30,450 bases of DNA, from contig WQXX01000001.1 in assembly GCA_009781535.1 (NCBI GenBank), positions 1 through 30,450 of the forward strand, read 5' to 3'. The notes beneath the pieces are model-generated. The model was not told the DNA's origin. It saw only the letters and a program-made list of their open reading frames with translations, and made no database searches. A program made the translations under genes and the position numbers. The first letter of the stretch is position 1. Every line of letters starts with the position of its first letter. The stretch is from Coriobacteriia bacterium. GTDB lineage: Bacteria; Actinomycetota; Coriobacteriia; Coriobacteriales; UBA8131. Positions 22,232 through 30,350 of this stretch are shown piece after piece.

Positions 22232-23092
22232 GTGCGAGCTGCTAAACGTTCAGATGACAAGAAGCGTGTCTCGCGTGATGCTGCATCACGCAAGCACGCT
22301 GATTCTGACGCCCCAGACTCAAGCACAATCAAAGAGCTTCCCGACCTGTATACGCGCAGATCCTTTACCACCGATAGCCCAAAGGATCCCAAGGACAGTA
22401 CCGACCCGAGCAAACGCAAGCTCACTGACCCGGACAGCCAAAAAGACCTCGAGAACCTCCCTGACCTGTACAAGCAAAGGGTCTTTGGCACAAATAAAGA
22501 GGAAGACCGCGAGGAACTGCCTGACCTCTACCAGCCAAAGGAACGCAAAAGGAATTTCTGGCATGACATCATCGACCTTCTGATTGCCGCAGTACTGGCT
22601 ATGCTGCTCTCCTTTGGATTGCGATTCTTTGTCATCGACATGTATGCGGTGCCAACCGGCTCGATGGAGCCGACCATCGCAATGGGAGACCATATTCTTG
22701 CCGAGAAGGTCTCGATCCATTTTAAACCTATCGTAAAAGGCGAGATCGTATTCTTTGATGACCCTGAGATCGTCGGACGCATCCTGGTCAAGCGCGTGAT
22801 CGCGGTATCTGGGCAAGAGGTCGTCATCAAGAATGGGCTGGTCTATATCGACGGAGTAGGCACCTTTGAGCCGTATACCCACGACGAGAGCACGTATCCG
22901 CTCATACTCGCAAACGCAACTGTCGGTATCGAGTATCCGTATGTGGTCCCGGAGGGTTATATCTGGGTAATGGGTGATAACCGCGGGAACTCCCTTGACA
23001 GCAGGATCTTTGGCGCGGTGCCATCAAACGCTGTTCTCGGGCGGGCTGTCTTAAGGATATGGCCGCTTGAGAGCTTTGGGTTTTTAGACTAG
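22232..23092 (+). CDS. lepB: Signal peptidase I with a long repeat-bearing cytoplasmic N-terminus
   Basis: The product is 286 residues. It cleaves signal peptides of secreted proteins at the outer face of the membrane. A single transmembrane helix (about 113-134, IIDLLIAAVLAMLLSFGLRF) follows a charged ~110-residue cytoplasmic part. The nucleophile Ser144 is in YAVPTGSMEPTI, and the general base Lys187 is in GRILVKRVIAVSG. Box E GDNRGNSLDSR is present. The N-terminal part contains three LPDLY motifs at 36-40, 76-80 and 96-100, each followed by a basic residue. GTG 22232 follows CGGAG by 5 nt. lepB lies where rplS is normally found after trmD. The stop codon falls inside a 20-bp tandem repeat. 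Confidence 0.94.
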   Translation: MRAAKRSDDKKRVSRDAASRKHADSDAPDSSTIKELPDLYTRRSFTTDSPKDPKDSTDPSKRKLTDPDSQKDLENLPDLYKQRVFGTNKEEDREELPDLYQPKERKRNFWHDIIDLLIAAVLAMLLSFGLRFFVIDMYAVPTGSMEPTIAMGDHILAEKVSIHFKPIVKGEIVFFDDPEIVGRILVKRVIAVSGQEVVIKNGLVYIDGVGTFEPYTHDESTYPLILANATVGIEYPYVVPEGYIWVMGDNRGNSLDSRIFGAVPSNAVLGRAVLRIWPLESFGFLD

Positions 23093-23124
23093 AGAGTCGC
23101 CGATTAGACTAGAGAGTCGCCGAT
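23085..23124. repeat. Perfect 20-bp tandem duplication at the lepB stop codon
   Basis: 23085-23104 and 23105-23124 are identical, and the next two bases (ta) continue the pattern. The first copy contains the last lepB codons and its TAG (23090-23092). Each copy holds GACT/AGTC arms. Confidence 0.95.
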
Positions 23125-23173
23125 TATACATTTTCGCTCCGCACTGCTCACTTGTGTAACAGGAAAGGAAACC

Positions 23174-26100
23174 ATGACAAGCCCTCTGACATTCCAAGAC
23201 ATCATACTTGCGCTCGAGCGCTATTGGGCTGACCACGGTTGTGTGGTACTCCAACCTTATGATAGCGAGGTCGGCGCAGGAACCTTCCATCCGGCAACGA
23301 CATTGCGGTCCTTAGGCTCAGGCATTTGGAAGACTGCTTATGTGCAGCCGTCACGCCGCCCGACCGACGGTCGTTATGGAGAAAACCCCAATCGCCTGCA
23401 GCATTACTACCAGTTCCAGGTGCTCATCAAACCCTCGCCCTTTGACGTCCAGGAGCTGTATCTGGATTCGCTGCGGGTCATCGGCATCGAACCGCGCGAC
23501 CATGACGTGCGTTTTGTCGAAGACGACTGGGAATCGCCTACGCTTGGTGCATGGGGCCTGGGCTGGGAGGTCTGGCTTAACGGGATGGAGGTTACGCAGT
23601 TTACATACTTCCAGCAGGTGGGTGGTATCGAATGCAGGCCGGTGCCTGCTGAGCTTACCTATGGGCTTGAGCGTCTGGCGATGTATATCCAGGGCGTGGA
23701 TTCTGTCTACGATCTGGTGTGGTCGAAGGATGCGGATGGTACCGTTTTTACCTACGGCGACGTCTTTTTAGAAAACGAGCGCGAGTTCTCGGCCTTCAAC
23801 TTCGAATACGCAGATACTGCTATTATGTTTAACAATTTTGATCGTTACGAGGCGGAATGCAAGCGTCTGCTGGGTTACAATATCCCGCTGCCTGCGTATG
23901 ATTGCGTGCTCAAGTGCTCCCATGCCTTTAATCTGCTTGATGCACGCGGAGCCATCTCAGCTACCGAGCGCATGGGCTACATCCTACGCGTGCGTACGAT
24001 TGCCAAGGCATGTTGTGAGTCCTATGTGAAGAATGTGATCGAACGGACGGCATCGCCGGCTACACCTTTCTCGTCGATTTCGCCCGCTAAATCGGCTCAG
24101 CCGGCTCCGCCCGCAAAATCGGCTCCGCCGGCTTCGCCCGCTAAATCGGCTCAGCCGGCTTCGCCCGCCCCGCCCGCCATTTCGGCTTCGTCCGCCTTTG
24201 CCACTATCACAACCACCAATGAGGCGGTCGCTGGCGAACCCATTCCTGTCTTTGGCGATACAGCCACGCTTGTCTTTGAGATCGGTACTGAGGAGATTCC
24301 CTCCGCCCCGCTTTATAAGGCAACTGAACAGCTTGCCGAGCTGGCGTGCACCGCCTTGGATGATGCACGTATCGAACACGGAGAGGTGTCGGTGCGCTCG
24401 ACTCCACGTCGCCTGATCCTTGAGGTGCGGCGAGTAGCCGCGTATTCAACGCCGCTTATCCAGCGCTTCAGAGGCCCGGCGGTTGCAATAGCCTTTGATG
24501 CAGATGGCAATCCCACCAAGGCTGCCGAGGGCTTTGCCCGAGGCAAGGGTGTTGACGTGCGCGACTTGGTGCGCGCGAAGGAAGGTGAGACCGAGTACCT
24601 GTATGCAACCGTAGAGCAGATCTCACGCAAGACCCTGACCCTGCTGCCGAATATCCTCTCGGGGCTTATCACGAACATCTCCTGGCCCAAGTCGCAGCGA
24701 TGGGGGAGTACCGAGGAAACCTTTGTCCGTCCGGTGCGTTGGCTGCTTGCCCTCTGGGGTAAGACCATAATCCCTTGCACCTTTGCCGGCCTGACGGCAG
24801 GACGCCTTACCTGGGGGCATCGTCTTATCGCCAATGTGGCGTGCGAGGTCGCCTCAGCTGATGAACTCACGAGTGCGCATACCAAGCACTGGGTCATTGC
24901 TTCTGCACAGATGCGTGCCCGGCGTATATTTGAGCAGATCGAGACCCTTGAGGATAAAAGTGGGCTGACTGCTGTGGTGCCTGACGCCACTTTGGCAGAG
25001 GTCATCAACCTTGTGGAGTTTCCCACGACACTTCTGGGCACCTTTGATAAAGAATTCCTCGCCGTACCTGAGGAGATTATCATCGATGCAATGGTCAAGC
25101 ACCAGCGTTACTTCCCCCTGCGCGACGCACAGGGAAGGCTCTCAAACCATTTCCTCGTTGTCTCAAACGGCTCTCCAGCATACAGCTCAACGATCATCGC
25201 CGGCCACGAGCGTGTGATACGACCGCGTCTGTCAGATGCGTCGTTCTTCTATCATGAGGATCTTAAGACCCCGCTTGAGGTTTATGTAAGCAAGCTGAAA
25301 GACGTGGTGTTCCATGAGAAACTCGGCAGTGTCTTTAACAAGGTCGAGCGTATCGTATCGCTTGCCGGTGGTATCGCCGAGCAGGCTGGTGGGACAGCAG
25401 AGCAGATCGAAGCTGCGCGTCGTGCCGGTTTACTTGCCAAAGCCGATCTGGTGACCTCTGCGGTAGTTGAATTTACGTCGTTGCAGGGTATCATGGGTAG
25501 TTATTACGCTCGTGCTGCCGGCGATTCGCCCGAAGTAGCCCAGGCAATCAAGGATCATTACCGCCCCCGTTTTGCAGGAGATGAGGTTCCAGCCGGTTTT
25601 GAAGGCAAGGCTGTTGCCCTGGCGGATAAGATTGACACGATCTGTGGTATCTTTGCCGCCGGTCAGGGGCCGACCGGCTCATCTGACCCCTTTGCGCTGC
25701 GGCGCGCAGCCATAGGCGTTATCAATATCCTGTTGAGCGGCTTTGACGTCTCGCTTGAGGAATGCCTTAAAGTTGCTCTGGCGGAATACCGCGCTCGCGC
25801 GCTGTCCTTTGACATCGATGCGACACTAGCTACGATACGGGCTTTCTTTGCGACACGGCTTGAGGTCATGGCGCGCGAGCGCGGCTTTGCACCTGATACT
25901 GTGGCGGCGATCATGGCAGCAGACGTCATAGAACCAGCGGCAGTCATGGCGCGTTGCGAGGCGCTTGAGCATGCACGCGTCGCACGTGCCGAGGACTTCG
26001 AGGACTTGGCAACGGCCTATGCCCGTGCAAATAATCTGCGTGACCCCAAGCTCGGTCTTACATGCGACGAGAACCTGTTCAATGACGATGAGCGCGCCCT

Positions 26101-26332
26101 CAGCGCGGCCATCGCTGCCGCCCAGCAGGGCGTTTTTGATGCGCTCAAGGTAGGTAAGTACGACTTTGCCTTGACCTGCCTGGCCGCGCTGAGGGCGCCT
26201 ATTGACGCCTTCTTCGCCTCCACGCTTATCATGGCGCAAGACGAGGCGCTACGCGCCAACCGCCTGCGTCTGCTCAACCGCTTCGTCGCCGTATTCAAAG
26301 ACGTCGCCGATTTTGGAAAGCTGGCAGGCTGA
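23174..26332 (+). CDS. glyQS: Glycyl-tRNA synthetase, fused alpha and beta subunits (GlyQS)
   Basis: The product is 1052 residues. It charges tRNA-Gly with glycine using ATP. Residues 1 to about 291 are the catalytic alpha subunit: FQDIILALERYWADHGC, VQPSRRPTDGRYGENPNRLQ and the DDWESPTLGAWGLGWEVW/MEVTQFTYFQQ motifs. Residues about 292-360 are a Pro/Ala/Ser linker with a 9-residue repeat. From about 366 the beta subunit follows: LVFEIGTEEIP, KSQRWG, MVKHQRYFPLRD, an HD-like middle region and the C-terminal DALR-type anticodon-binding segment with AQDEALRANRLRLL. Most bacteria encode the two chains separately; single-chain fusions are known, for example in chlamydiae. AAAGGAAACC precedes the ATG. 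The stop overlaps the next start (ATGA). Confidence 0.96.
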   Translation: MTSPLTFQDIILALERYWADHGCVVLQPYDSEVGAGTFHPATTLRSLGSGIWKTAYVQPSRRPTDGRYGENPNRLQHYYQFQVLIKPSPFDVQELYLDSLRVIGIEPRDHDVRFVEDDWESPTLGAWGLGWEVWLNGMEVTQFTYFQQVGGIECRPVPAELTYGLERLAMYIQGVDSVYDLVWSKDADGTVFTYGDVFLENEREFSAFNFEYADTAIMFNNFDRYEAECKRLLGYNIPLPAYDCVLKCSHAFNLLDARGAISATERMGYILRVRTIAKACCESYVKNVIERTASPATPFSSISPAKSAQPAPPAKSAPPASPAKSAQPASPAPPAISASSAFATITTTNEAVAGEPIPVFGDTATLVFEIGTEEIPSAPLYKATEQLAELACTALDDARIEHGEVSVRSTPRRLILEVRRVAAYSTPLIQRFRGPAVAIAFDADGNPTKAAEGFARGKGVDVRDLVRAKEGETEYLYATVEQISRKTLTLLPNILSGLITNISWPKSQRWGSTEETFVRPVRWLLALWGKTIIPCTFAGLTAGRLTWGHRLIANVACEVASADELTSAHTKHWVIASAQMRARRIFEQIETLEDKSGLTAVVPDATLAEVINLVEFPTTLLGTFDKEFLAVPEEIIIDAMVKHQRYFPLRDAQGRLSNHFLVVSNGSPAYSSTIIAGHERVIRPRLSDASFFYHEDLKTPLEVYVSKLKDVVFHEKLGSVFNKVERIVSLAGGIAEQAGGTAEQIEAARRAGLLAKADLVTSAVVEFTSLQGIMGSYYARAAGDSPEVAQAIKDHYRPRFAGDEVPAGFEGKAVALADKIDTICGIFAAGQGPTGSSDPFALRRAAIGVINILLSGFDVSLEECLKVALAEYRARALSFDIDATLATIRAFFATRLEVMARERGFAPDTVAAIMAADVIEPAAVMARCEALEHARVARAEDFEDLATAYARANNLRDPKLGLTCDENLFNDDERALSAAIAAAQQGVFDALKVGKYDFALTCLAALRAPIDAFFASTLIMAQDEALRANRLRLLNRFVAVFKDVADFGKLAG
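24083..24190 (+). repeat. 27-bp tandem repeat encoding the GlyQS linker
   Basis: Three close copies (24083-24109, 24110-24136, 24137-24163) and a degenerate fourth (24164-24190) encode PAKSA(Q/P)PA(P/S). The repeats are in frame and fall exactly between the alpha and beta domains. Confidence 0.9.
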
Positions 26333-27375
26333 TGACCGCAGCTCCCGCAGCTCCCTCAGCTCCCGCAGCTCCTGCAGCTCCTGCAGCTCCTGCAGCTCCA
26401 ACAGCTCCTATCGCGTCTGGCGCAGCTCCCACAGCTCCCGCAGCTCCCGCAGCTCCCGCAAGTCCAATCGCGTCTGGCGCATCCGTTATTGACGATACGA
26501 GCGCTCTAAACACTGCTCGCGCAGCGCAGCGCCTACTCACCATCCATATCATCTCCGACAGCATTGGAGATACGGCGGCAACCATCGCGGCGGCAGCGGC
26601 TACCCAATTCGCAAACCTGGAATGCATCATCAGGCGTCTGCCGAACGTTGAGTCCATCACCGAGATCAAGGGCTACATCAAAAGGCTCATCGAAGAAGAC
26701 GACGGGCGCGAGATCGTGATCTTTTACACACTTGCCAACCAGGATACCGTCGCTGCGTTCAAGGAGTTCATCAGCGACAAGGACGTCTATGCCGTCGACC
26801 TGATCAGCCCGGCGATCAATACCATCGCAGCGGCTACGAATGAGGAGCCGCTCGGTGCGCCGGGACTCATCCGCAAGACCGATAAGGAATATTTTGCGCG
26901 CGTGGGGGCGATGGAGTTCGCGGTCGACCACGATGACGGGCGCAATCCCGAGCAGCTGAAATCTGCCGACATCGTGCTCATCGGCTCCTCGCGCACCTCC
27001 AAGACCCCGCTTTCGATCTATCTTGCCATGCATGGCTACCGTGTTGCCAACGTCCCTCTTATACCAGAGGTTACAGCTCCCAAGGAGCTTTTCGATCTCG
27101 ATCCAGCGCGCGTCTTTGGCCTCATGAGCCAAGCGCAGCTGCTTTCTGAGATACGGTACCAACGGCTTGGCAATGCAGCCAGCGTCGCGGGTTCATACGC
27201 AGAGCCTGCAAACGTGCAGCGCGATCTCGACGAGGCTCGTGCTCTTATGCGTCGTATAGGCTGCATCGTGGTACGGACCGACAACCGTGCTATCGAGGAG
27301 ACCGCTCAGGAGATTCTTCGCTACTATGAAGCCGCATTTCCGTCGCACAAACCGCCCATAAAGCAGTATTATTAA
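26332..27375 (+). CDS. Pyruvate phosphate dikinase regulatory protein (DUF299 family) with an Ala/Pro repeat N-terminus
   Basis: The product is 347 residues. Proteins of this family are bifunctional: an ADP-dependent kinase inactivates PPDK by phosphorylating its active-site Thr, and a Pi-dependent phosphorylase (releasing PPi) reactivates it. The family core starts near residue 70 with LTIHIISDSIGDTAATIAAAA and includes the P-loop-like IGSSRTSKTPLSIYLA (GSSRTSKTP at 218-226). Close neighbourhood to ppdK supports PPDK rather than PEP synthase as target. Residues 3-52 are tandem AAP triplets with two IASG spacers. No in-frame ATG, GTG or TTG lies between the ATG at 26332 and the conserved core, so this extension must be translated. 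The start overlaps the glyQS stop by 1 nt, indicating coupling. Confidence 0.93.
   Translation: MTAAPAAPSAPAAPAAPAAPAAPTAPIASGAAPTAPAAPAAPASPIASGASVIDDTSALNTARAAQRLLTIHIISDSIGDTAATIAAAAATQFANLECIIRRLPNVESITEIKGYIKRLIEEDDGREIVIFYTLANQDTVAAFKEFISDKDVYAVDLISPAINTIAAATNEEPLGAPGLIRKTDKEYFARVGAMEFAVDHDDGRNPEQLKSADIVLIGSSRTSKTPLSIYLAMHGYRVANVPLIPEVTAPKELFDLDPARVFGLMSQAQLLSEIRYQRLGNAASVAGSYAEPANVQRDLDEARALMRRIGCIVVRTDNRAIEETAQEILRYYEAAFPSHKPPIKQYY
26338..26487 (+). repeat. 9-bp in-frame minisatellite (gcagctccN) at the PPDK-regulator 5' end
   Basis: Eight 9-bp units (26338-26409) are followed by atcgcgtctggc. Five more units and a second atcgcgtctggc complete the block. Several adjacent units are identical in DNA, implying recent expansion. 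Confidence 0.92.
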
Positions 27376-27485
27376 CGCGAAAGACGCAGGCGCGGTTTCG
27401 TGCCTCGTAGTTCCTTGCGCCCGCTTGACATGCCACTCAAACACAGCCTGGGCGATTACAGAATACTAACTGGAAGGAGAGCAAG

Positions 27486-30224
27486 TTGCAAAACACGACG
27501 CAGCGCGTTTTTGCTTTTGGCAAGGACGCACAGGGTAACAATGTTACTGAGGGCAACAGGGAGATGAAGGCAATACTTGGCGGAAAAGGCGCCAACCTTG
27601 CAGAAATGGCTGCCATCGGGCTGCCTGTCCCTCCCGGTTTTACGATCTCATGCCAAACCTGTGTCGCGTACTCGACAGGTGGCAACGAGTTTCCTGAAGG
27701 TGCGCTGGATGAGATCCAGAAATACCGTCTCGACCTCGAGGAGCGCATGGGCAAACGCATCGGGGATGCTGATGATCCGCTGTTGGTAAGCGTGCGTTCC
27801 GGCGCCCCATTCTCCATGCCAGGCATGATGGACACCGTGCTTAACCTCGGACTGAATGATCGATCCATCAACGGATTGATCGAACAGACAGGAAACCCAC
27901 GGTTTGCCTGGGACAGCTATCGCCGTTTTGTCCAGATGTTCAGCAAGGTCGTCATGGATGTGGAAGGCGACCTCTTCGAAAACGCCATTACGGCGAAAAA
28001 ACTTGCCCAGGGCGTTAAAGGCGATAACGAATTGTCTGCCGAAGACCTTGAAGCCTTGGTCAACGAGTTCAAGCAGATCTTTACCAACCATGTTGATGTT
28101 GCCAGATTCCCTGAGCTTATAGTCGATGGCAAAGCGCAGTTCCCGCAGGATCCAGATGTGCAGCTGATACTTGCAATCCGTGCAGTCTTTGGCTCATGGA
28201 TGAATGACCGTGCTCAGCTGTACCGCAAGCAGAACAAGATATCCGATGACCTCGGCACAGCGGTCAATGTCCAGGTGATGGTCTTTGGTAACAAGGGCGA
28301 GACCTCGGCAACCGGCGTAGCCTTTACGCGCAACCCCGCCTCCGGCGAAAACGAGTTCTACGGCGACTATCTCATCAACGCACAGGGAGAAGACGTCGTT
28401 GCCGGTATCCGCAACACCTCGCCCATCAGCGAGCTGAAGGACGTCGAGAGCTTCCAGGAAGCCGGGCTTGAGCTTGAGGAGGTCTTCAGGACACTCGAGA
28501 AGCATTACCGCGACATGTGCGACATAGAGTTTACCATCGAGCAGGGCAAGCTCTGGATGCTCCAGACCCGCGTGGGCAAACGCACCGCGTTTGCCGCCTT
28601 GCATATCGCCATCCAGATGGTCGAGGAAGGCCTCATCTCCAAGGAGGAGGCCGTTTTACGCATCGACCCCGCACAGCTTGACCAACTGCTCCATCCGCAG
28701 TTCGACCGCAGCGCTGCCTACGACGTCATCGCCCGGGGGCTTAATGCCTCGCCGGGAGCCGCCGTTGGCGAGGCGGTCTTCAGCGCTGCTGATGCGGTTG
28801 CTGTAGCCGAGCAGGGGCGTGCCTGCGTGCTCGTGCGCTGGGAGACCAACCCGGATGACTTAGCTGGTATGGTTGCTGCAAAGGGCATTCTGACAAGCCA
28901 TGGTGGCAAGACCTCGCACGCTGCCGTCATCGCACGCGGCATGGGTACGCCGTGCGTCTGCGGCGCTGAGGCGCTTCGGATCGATGCGGAGGCAAAGCAG
29001 GCAGTCATCTATGGTACGGATATCGTCATCCGCGAGGGCGACGTCATCTCGATTGATGGCACGCTGGGTATCGTGGTGCTCGGCGCTGTCGAGCTGGTCA
29101 TGCCGGAGATATCTGGCGATTTGGACACCATACTGGAATGGGCTGATGAGTTCCGTACGATGGGGGTGCGCGCCAATGCCGATAACCCTGAAGACGCCCA
29201 GCTCTCGCGTGATTTTGGCGCCGCAGGCATCGGCCTGTGCCGTACCGAACATATGTTCCTTGGCGATCGCAAGTCCATCGTGCAAAGTTTCATACTGTCT
29301 GATGACGAGACGATTCGCAACAAGGCGCTCGACGATTTGCTTCATGTGCAGACCGAGGACTTCTACGGCATGTTCAAGGCGATGGACGGCTTGCCGGTGG
29401 TCGTGCGTCTGCTCGACCCGCCGCTGCATGAGTTCCTCGAAAACCCGCGTTCGCTTGAAGTCGAGATAACCCGCCTTGAGCTTACCGGCGGCGACGTCGA
29501 GCTGATAGCGGCAAAACGCGCCCTGCTTGCGCGCATCGACGCCATGGTCGAGATGAACCCGATGCTGGGCCTGCGCGGCTGCCGTCTTGCCATACTCAAT
29601 CCCGAGCTCGGCGCCATGCAGGTGCGTGCGATTGCCACCGCTGCCGCCCGTTTGATCAAAGAAGGCCTAAACCCAGAGCCGGAGATCATGATCCCGCTTG
29701 TGAGCGTTGTGCCTGAGCTTTCTGTCCTGCGTAGCGAAACCGAGGCTGTTTTACGTGAGGTCGAGGCCTTATTTGAGGTTGCACTCGATATCCCCATCGG
29801 CACAATGATCGAGCTACCGCGCGCCGCAGTGATGGCGGATAAAATCGCCGAGTATGCAAACTTCTTCTCGTTTGGTACCAACGACCTTACCCAGACGACC
29901 TTCGGCTTCTCGCGCGATGATGTGGAGTCCAAGTTCTTCCCGGTTTATCTCGGCCGCAAGATCATCCCCTTCAACCCCTTCGAGACCGTTGATGAGGGCG
30001 TGCTCGCACTGGTTGAGATGGCCTGCATCCGCGGACGTTCAACACGGCCTAACATTACCTTAGGGGTTTGTGGAGAGCACGGCGGCGATCCTGACAGCGT
30101 CAAGCAGTTCTACAAGGTCGGTCTTGACTACGTCTCCTGCTCGCCCTACCGTGTGCCGCTTGCCCGCCTCGCCGCCGCCCAGGCGTCGCTGGCTGGTAAG
30201 TACGCTGCCTCAGACAACCGCTAG
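27486..30224 (+). CDS. ppdK: Pyruvate phosphate dikinase
   Basis: The product is 912 residues. It catalyses pyruvate + ATP + Pi to PEP + AMP + PPi reversibly; in anaerobes it often runs toward pyruvate, using PPi. The N-terminal nucleotide-binding domain shows GGKGANLAEMAAIGLPVPPGFTI, VSVRSGAPFSMPGMMDTVLNLGL and MVFGNKGETSATGVAFTRNP. The phosphohistidine domain carries GGKTSHAAVIARGMGTPC, with catalytic His478 and the regulatory Thr476 two residues before it. The PEP/pyruvate TIM-barrel has GIGLCRTEHMF, SFGTNDLTQTTFGFSRDD and GVCGEHGGDP with Cys862. TTG 27486 follows AAGGAGAGC. A consensus TTGACA at 27425-27430 lies upstream, but no -10 at the right distance was found, so whether ppdK has its own promoter is open. 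Confidence 0.97.
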   Translation: MQNTTQRVFAFGKDAQGNNVTEGNREMKAILGGKGANLAEMAAIGLPVPPGFTISCQTCVAYSTGGNEFPEGALDEIQKYRLDLEERMGKRIGDADDPLLVSVRSGAPFSMPGMMDTVLNLGLNDRSINGLIEQTGNPRFAWDSYRRFVQMFSKVVMDVEGDLFENAITAKKLAQGVKGDNELSAEDLEALVNEFKQIFTNHVDVARFPELIVDGKAQFPQDPDVQLILAIRAVFGSWMNDRAQLYRKQNKISDDLGTAVNVQVMVFGNKGETSATGVAFTRNPASGENEFYGDYLINAQGEDVVAGIRNTSPISELKDVESFQEAGLELEEVFRTLEKHYRDMCDIEFTIEQGKLWMLQTRVGKRTAFAALHIAIQMVEEGLISKEEAVLRIDPAQLDQLLHPQFDRSAAYDVIARGLNASPGAAVGEAVFSAADAVAVAEQGRACVLVRWETNPDDLAGMVAAKGILTSHGGKTSHAAVIARGMGTPCVCGAEALRIDAEAKQAVIYGTDIVIREGDVISIDGTLGIVVLGAVELVMPEISGDLDTILEWADEFRTMGVRANADNPEDAQLSRDFGAAGIGLCRTEHMFLGDRKSIVQSFILSDDETIRNKALDDLLHVQTEDFYGMFKAMDGLPVVVRLLDPPLHEFLENPRSLEVEITRLELTGGDVELIAAKRALLARIDAMVEMNPMLGLRGCRLAILNPELGAMQVRAIATAAARLIKEGLNPEPEIMIPLVSVVPELSVLRSETEAVLREVEALFEVALDIPIGTMIELPRAAVMADKIAEYANFFSFGTNDLTQTTFGFSRDDVESKFFPVYLGRKIIPFNPFETVDEGVLALVEMACIRGRSTRPNITLGVCGEHGGDPDSVKQFYKVGLDYVSCSPYRVPLARLAAAQASLAGKYAASDNR

Positions 30225-30323
30225 GAGGCATCTGATAAAGCCTAGGACTCTGCGAATCTCGCTCACGTATCCTTATACGCTTTGCACGATTCTCGGGCTT
30301 TTTACAATCAATCAGGTGCCTCC
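30224..30323 (+). ncRNA. Highly folded ~100-nt element after ppdK
   Basis: Bases 30224-30236 pair with 30311-30323 over 13 bp with one G-U pair. This stem encloses AAAGCC/GGCTTT (30237-30242/30296-30301), GAATC/GATTC (30254-30258/30288-30292) and CGTAT/ATACG with a cctt loop (30266-30279). The outer stem begins within the ppdK stop codon and includes an AGGAGG (30223-30228). Whether it is a distinct RNA or only an elaborate terminator cannot be told. Confidence 0.4.
30237..30303 (+). terminator. Probable ppdK terminator
   Basis: A long irregular hairpin closed by AAAGCC/GGCTTT is followed by the T-run at 30299-30303. It begins 13 nt after the ppdK stop. Confidence 0.55.
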
Positions 30324-30350
30324 CAGTTAAGACAAGATAAGGTGTGCGGA

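Noticed and set aside
23093..23173. T-box riboswitch before glyQS
   Set aside because: The leader is only 81 nt, contains no T-box consensus and no specifier or antiterminator stem.
24313..25098. 261-codon minus-strand frame within glyQS
   Set aside because: Shadow of the beta-subunit region, no conserved motif seen.
27425..27430. Perfect TTGACA before ppdK as a full promoter
   Set aside because: No acceptable -10 hexamer lies 16-19 nt downstream; the A/T-rich tract near 27454-27467 is too far away.
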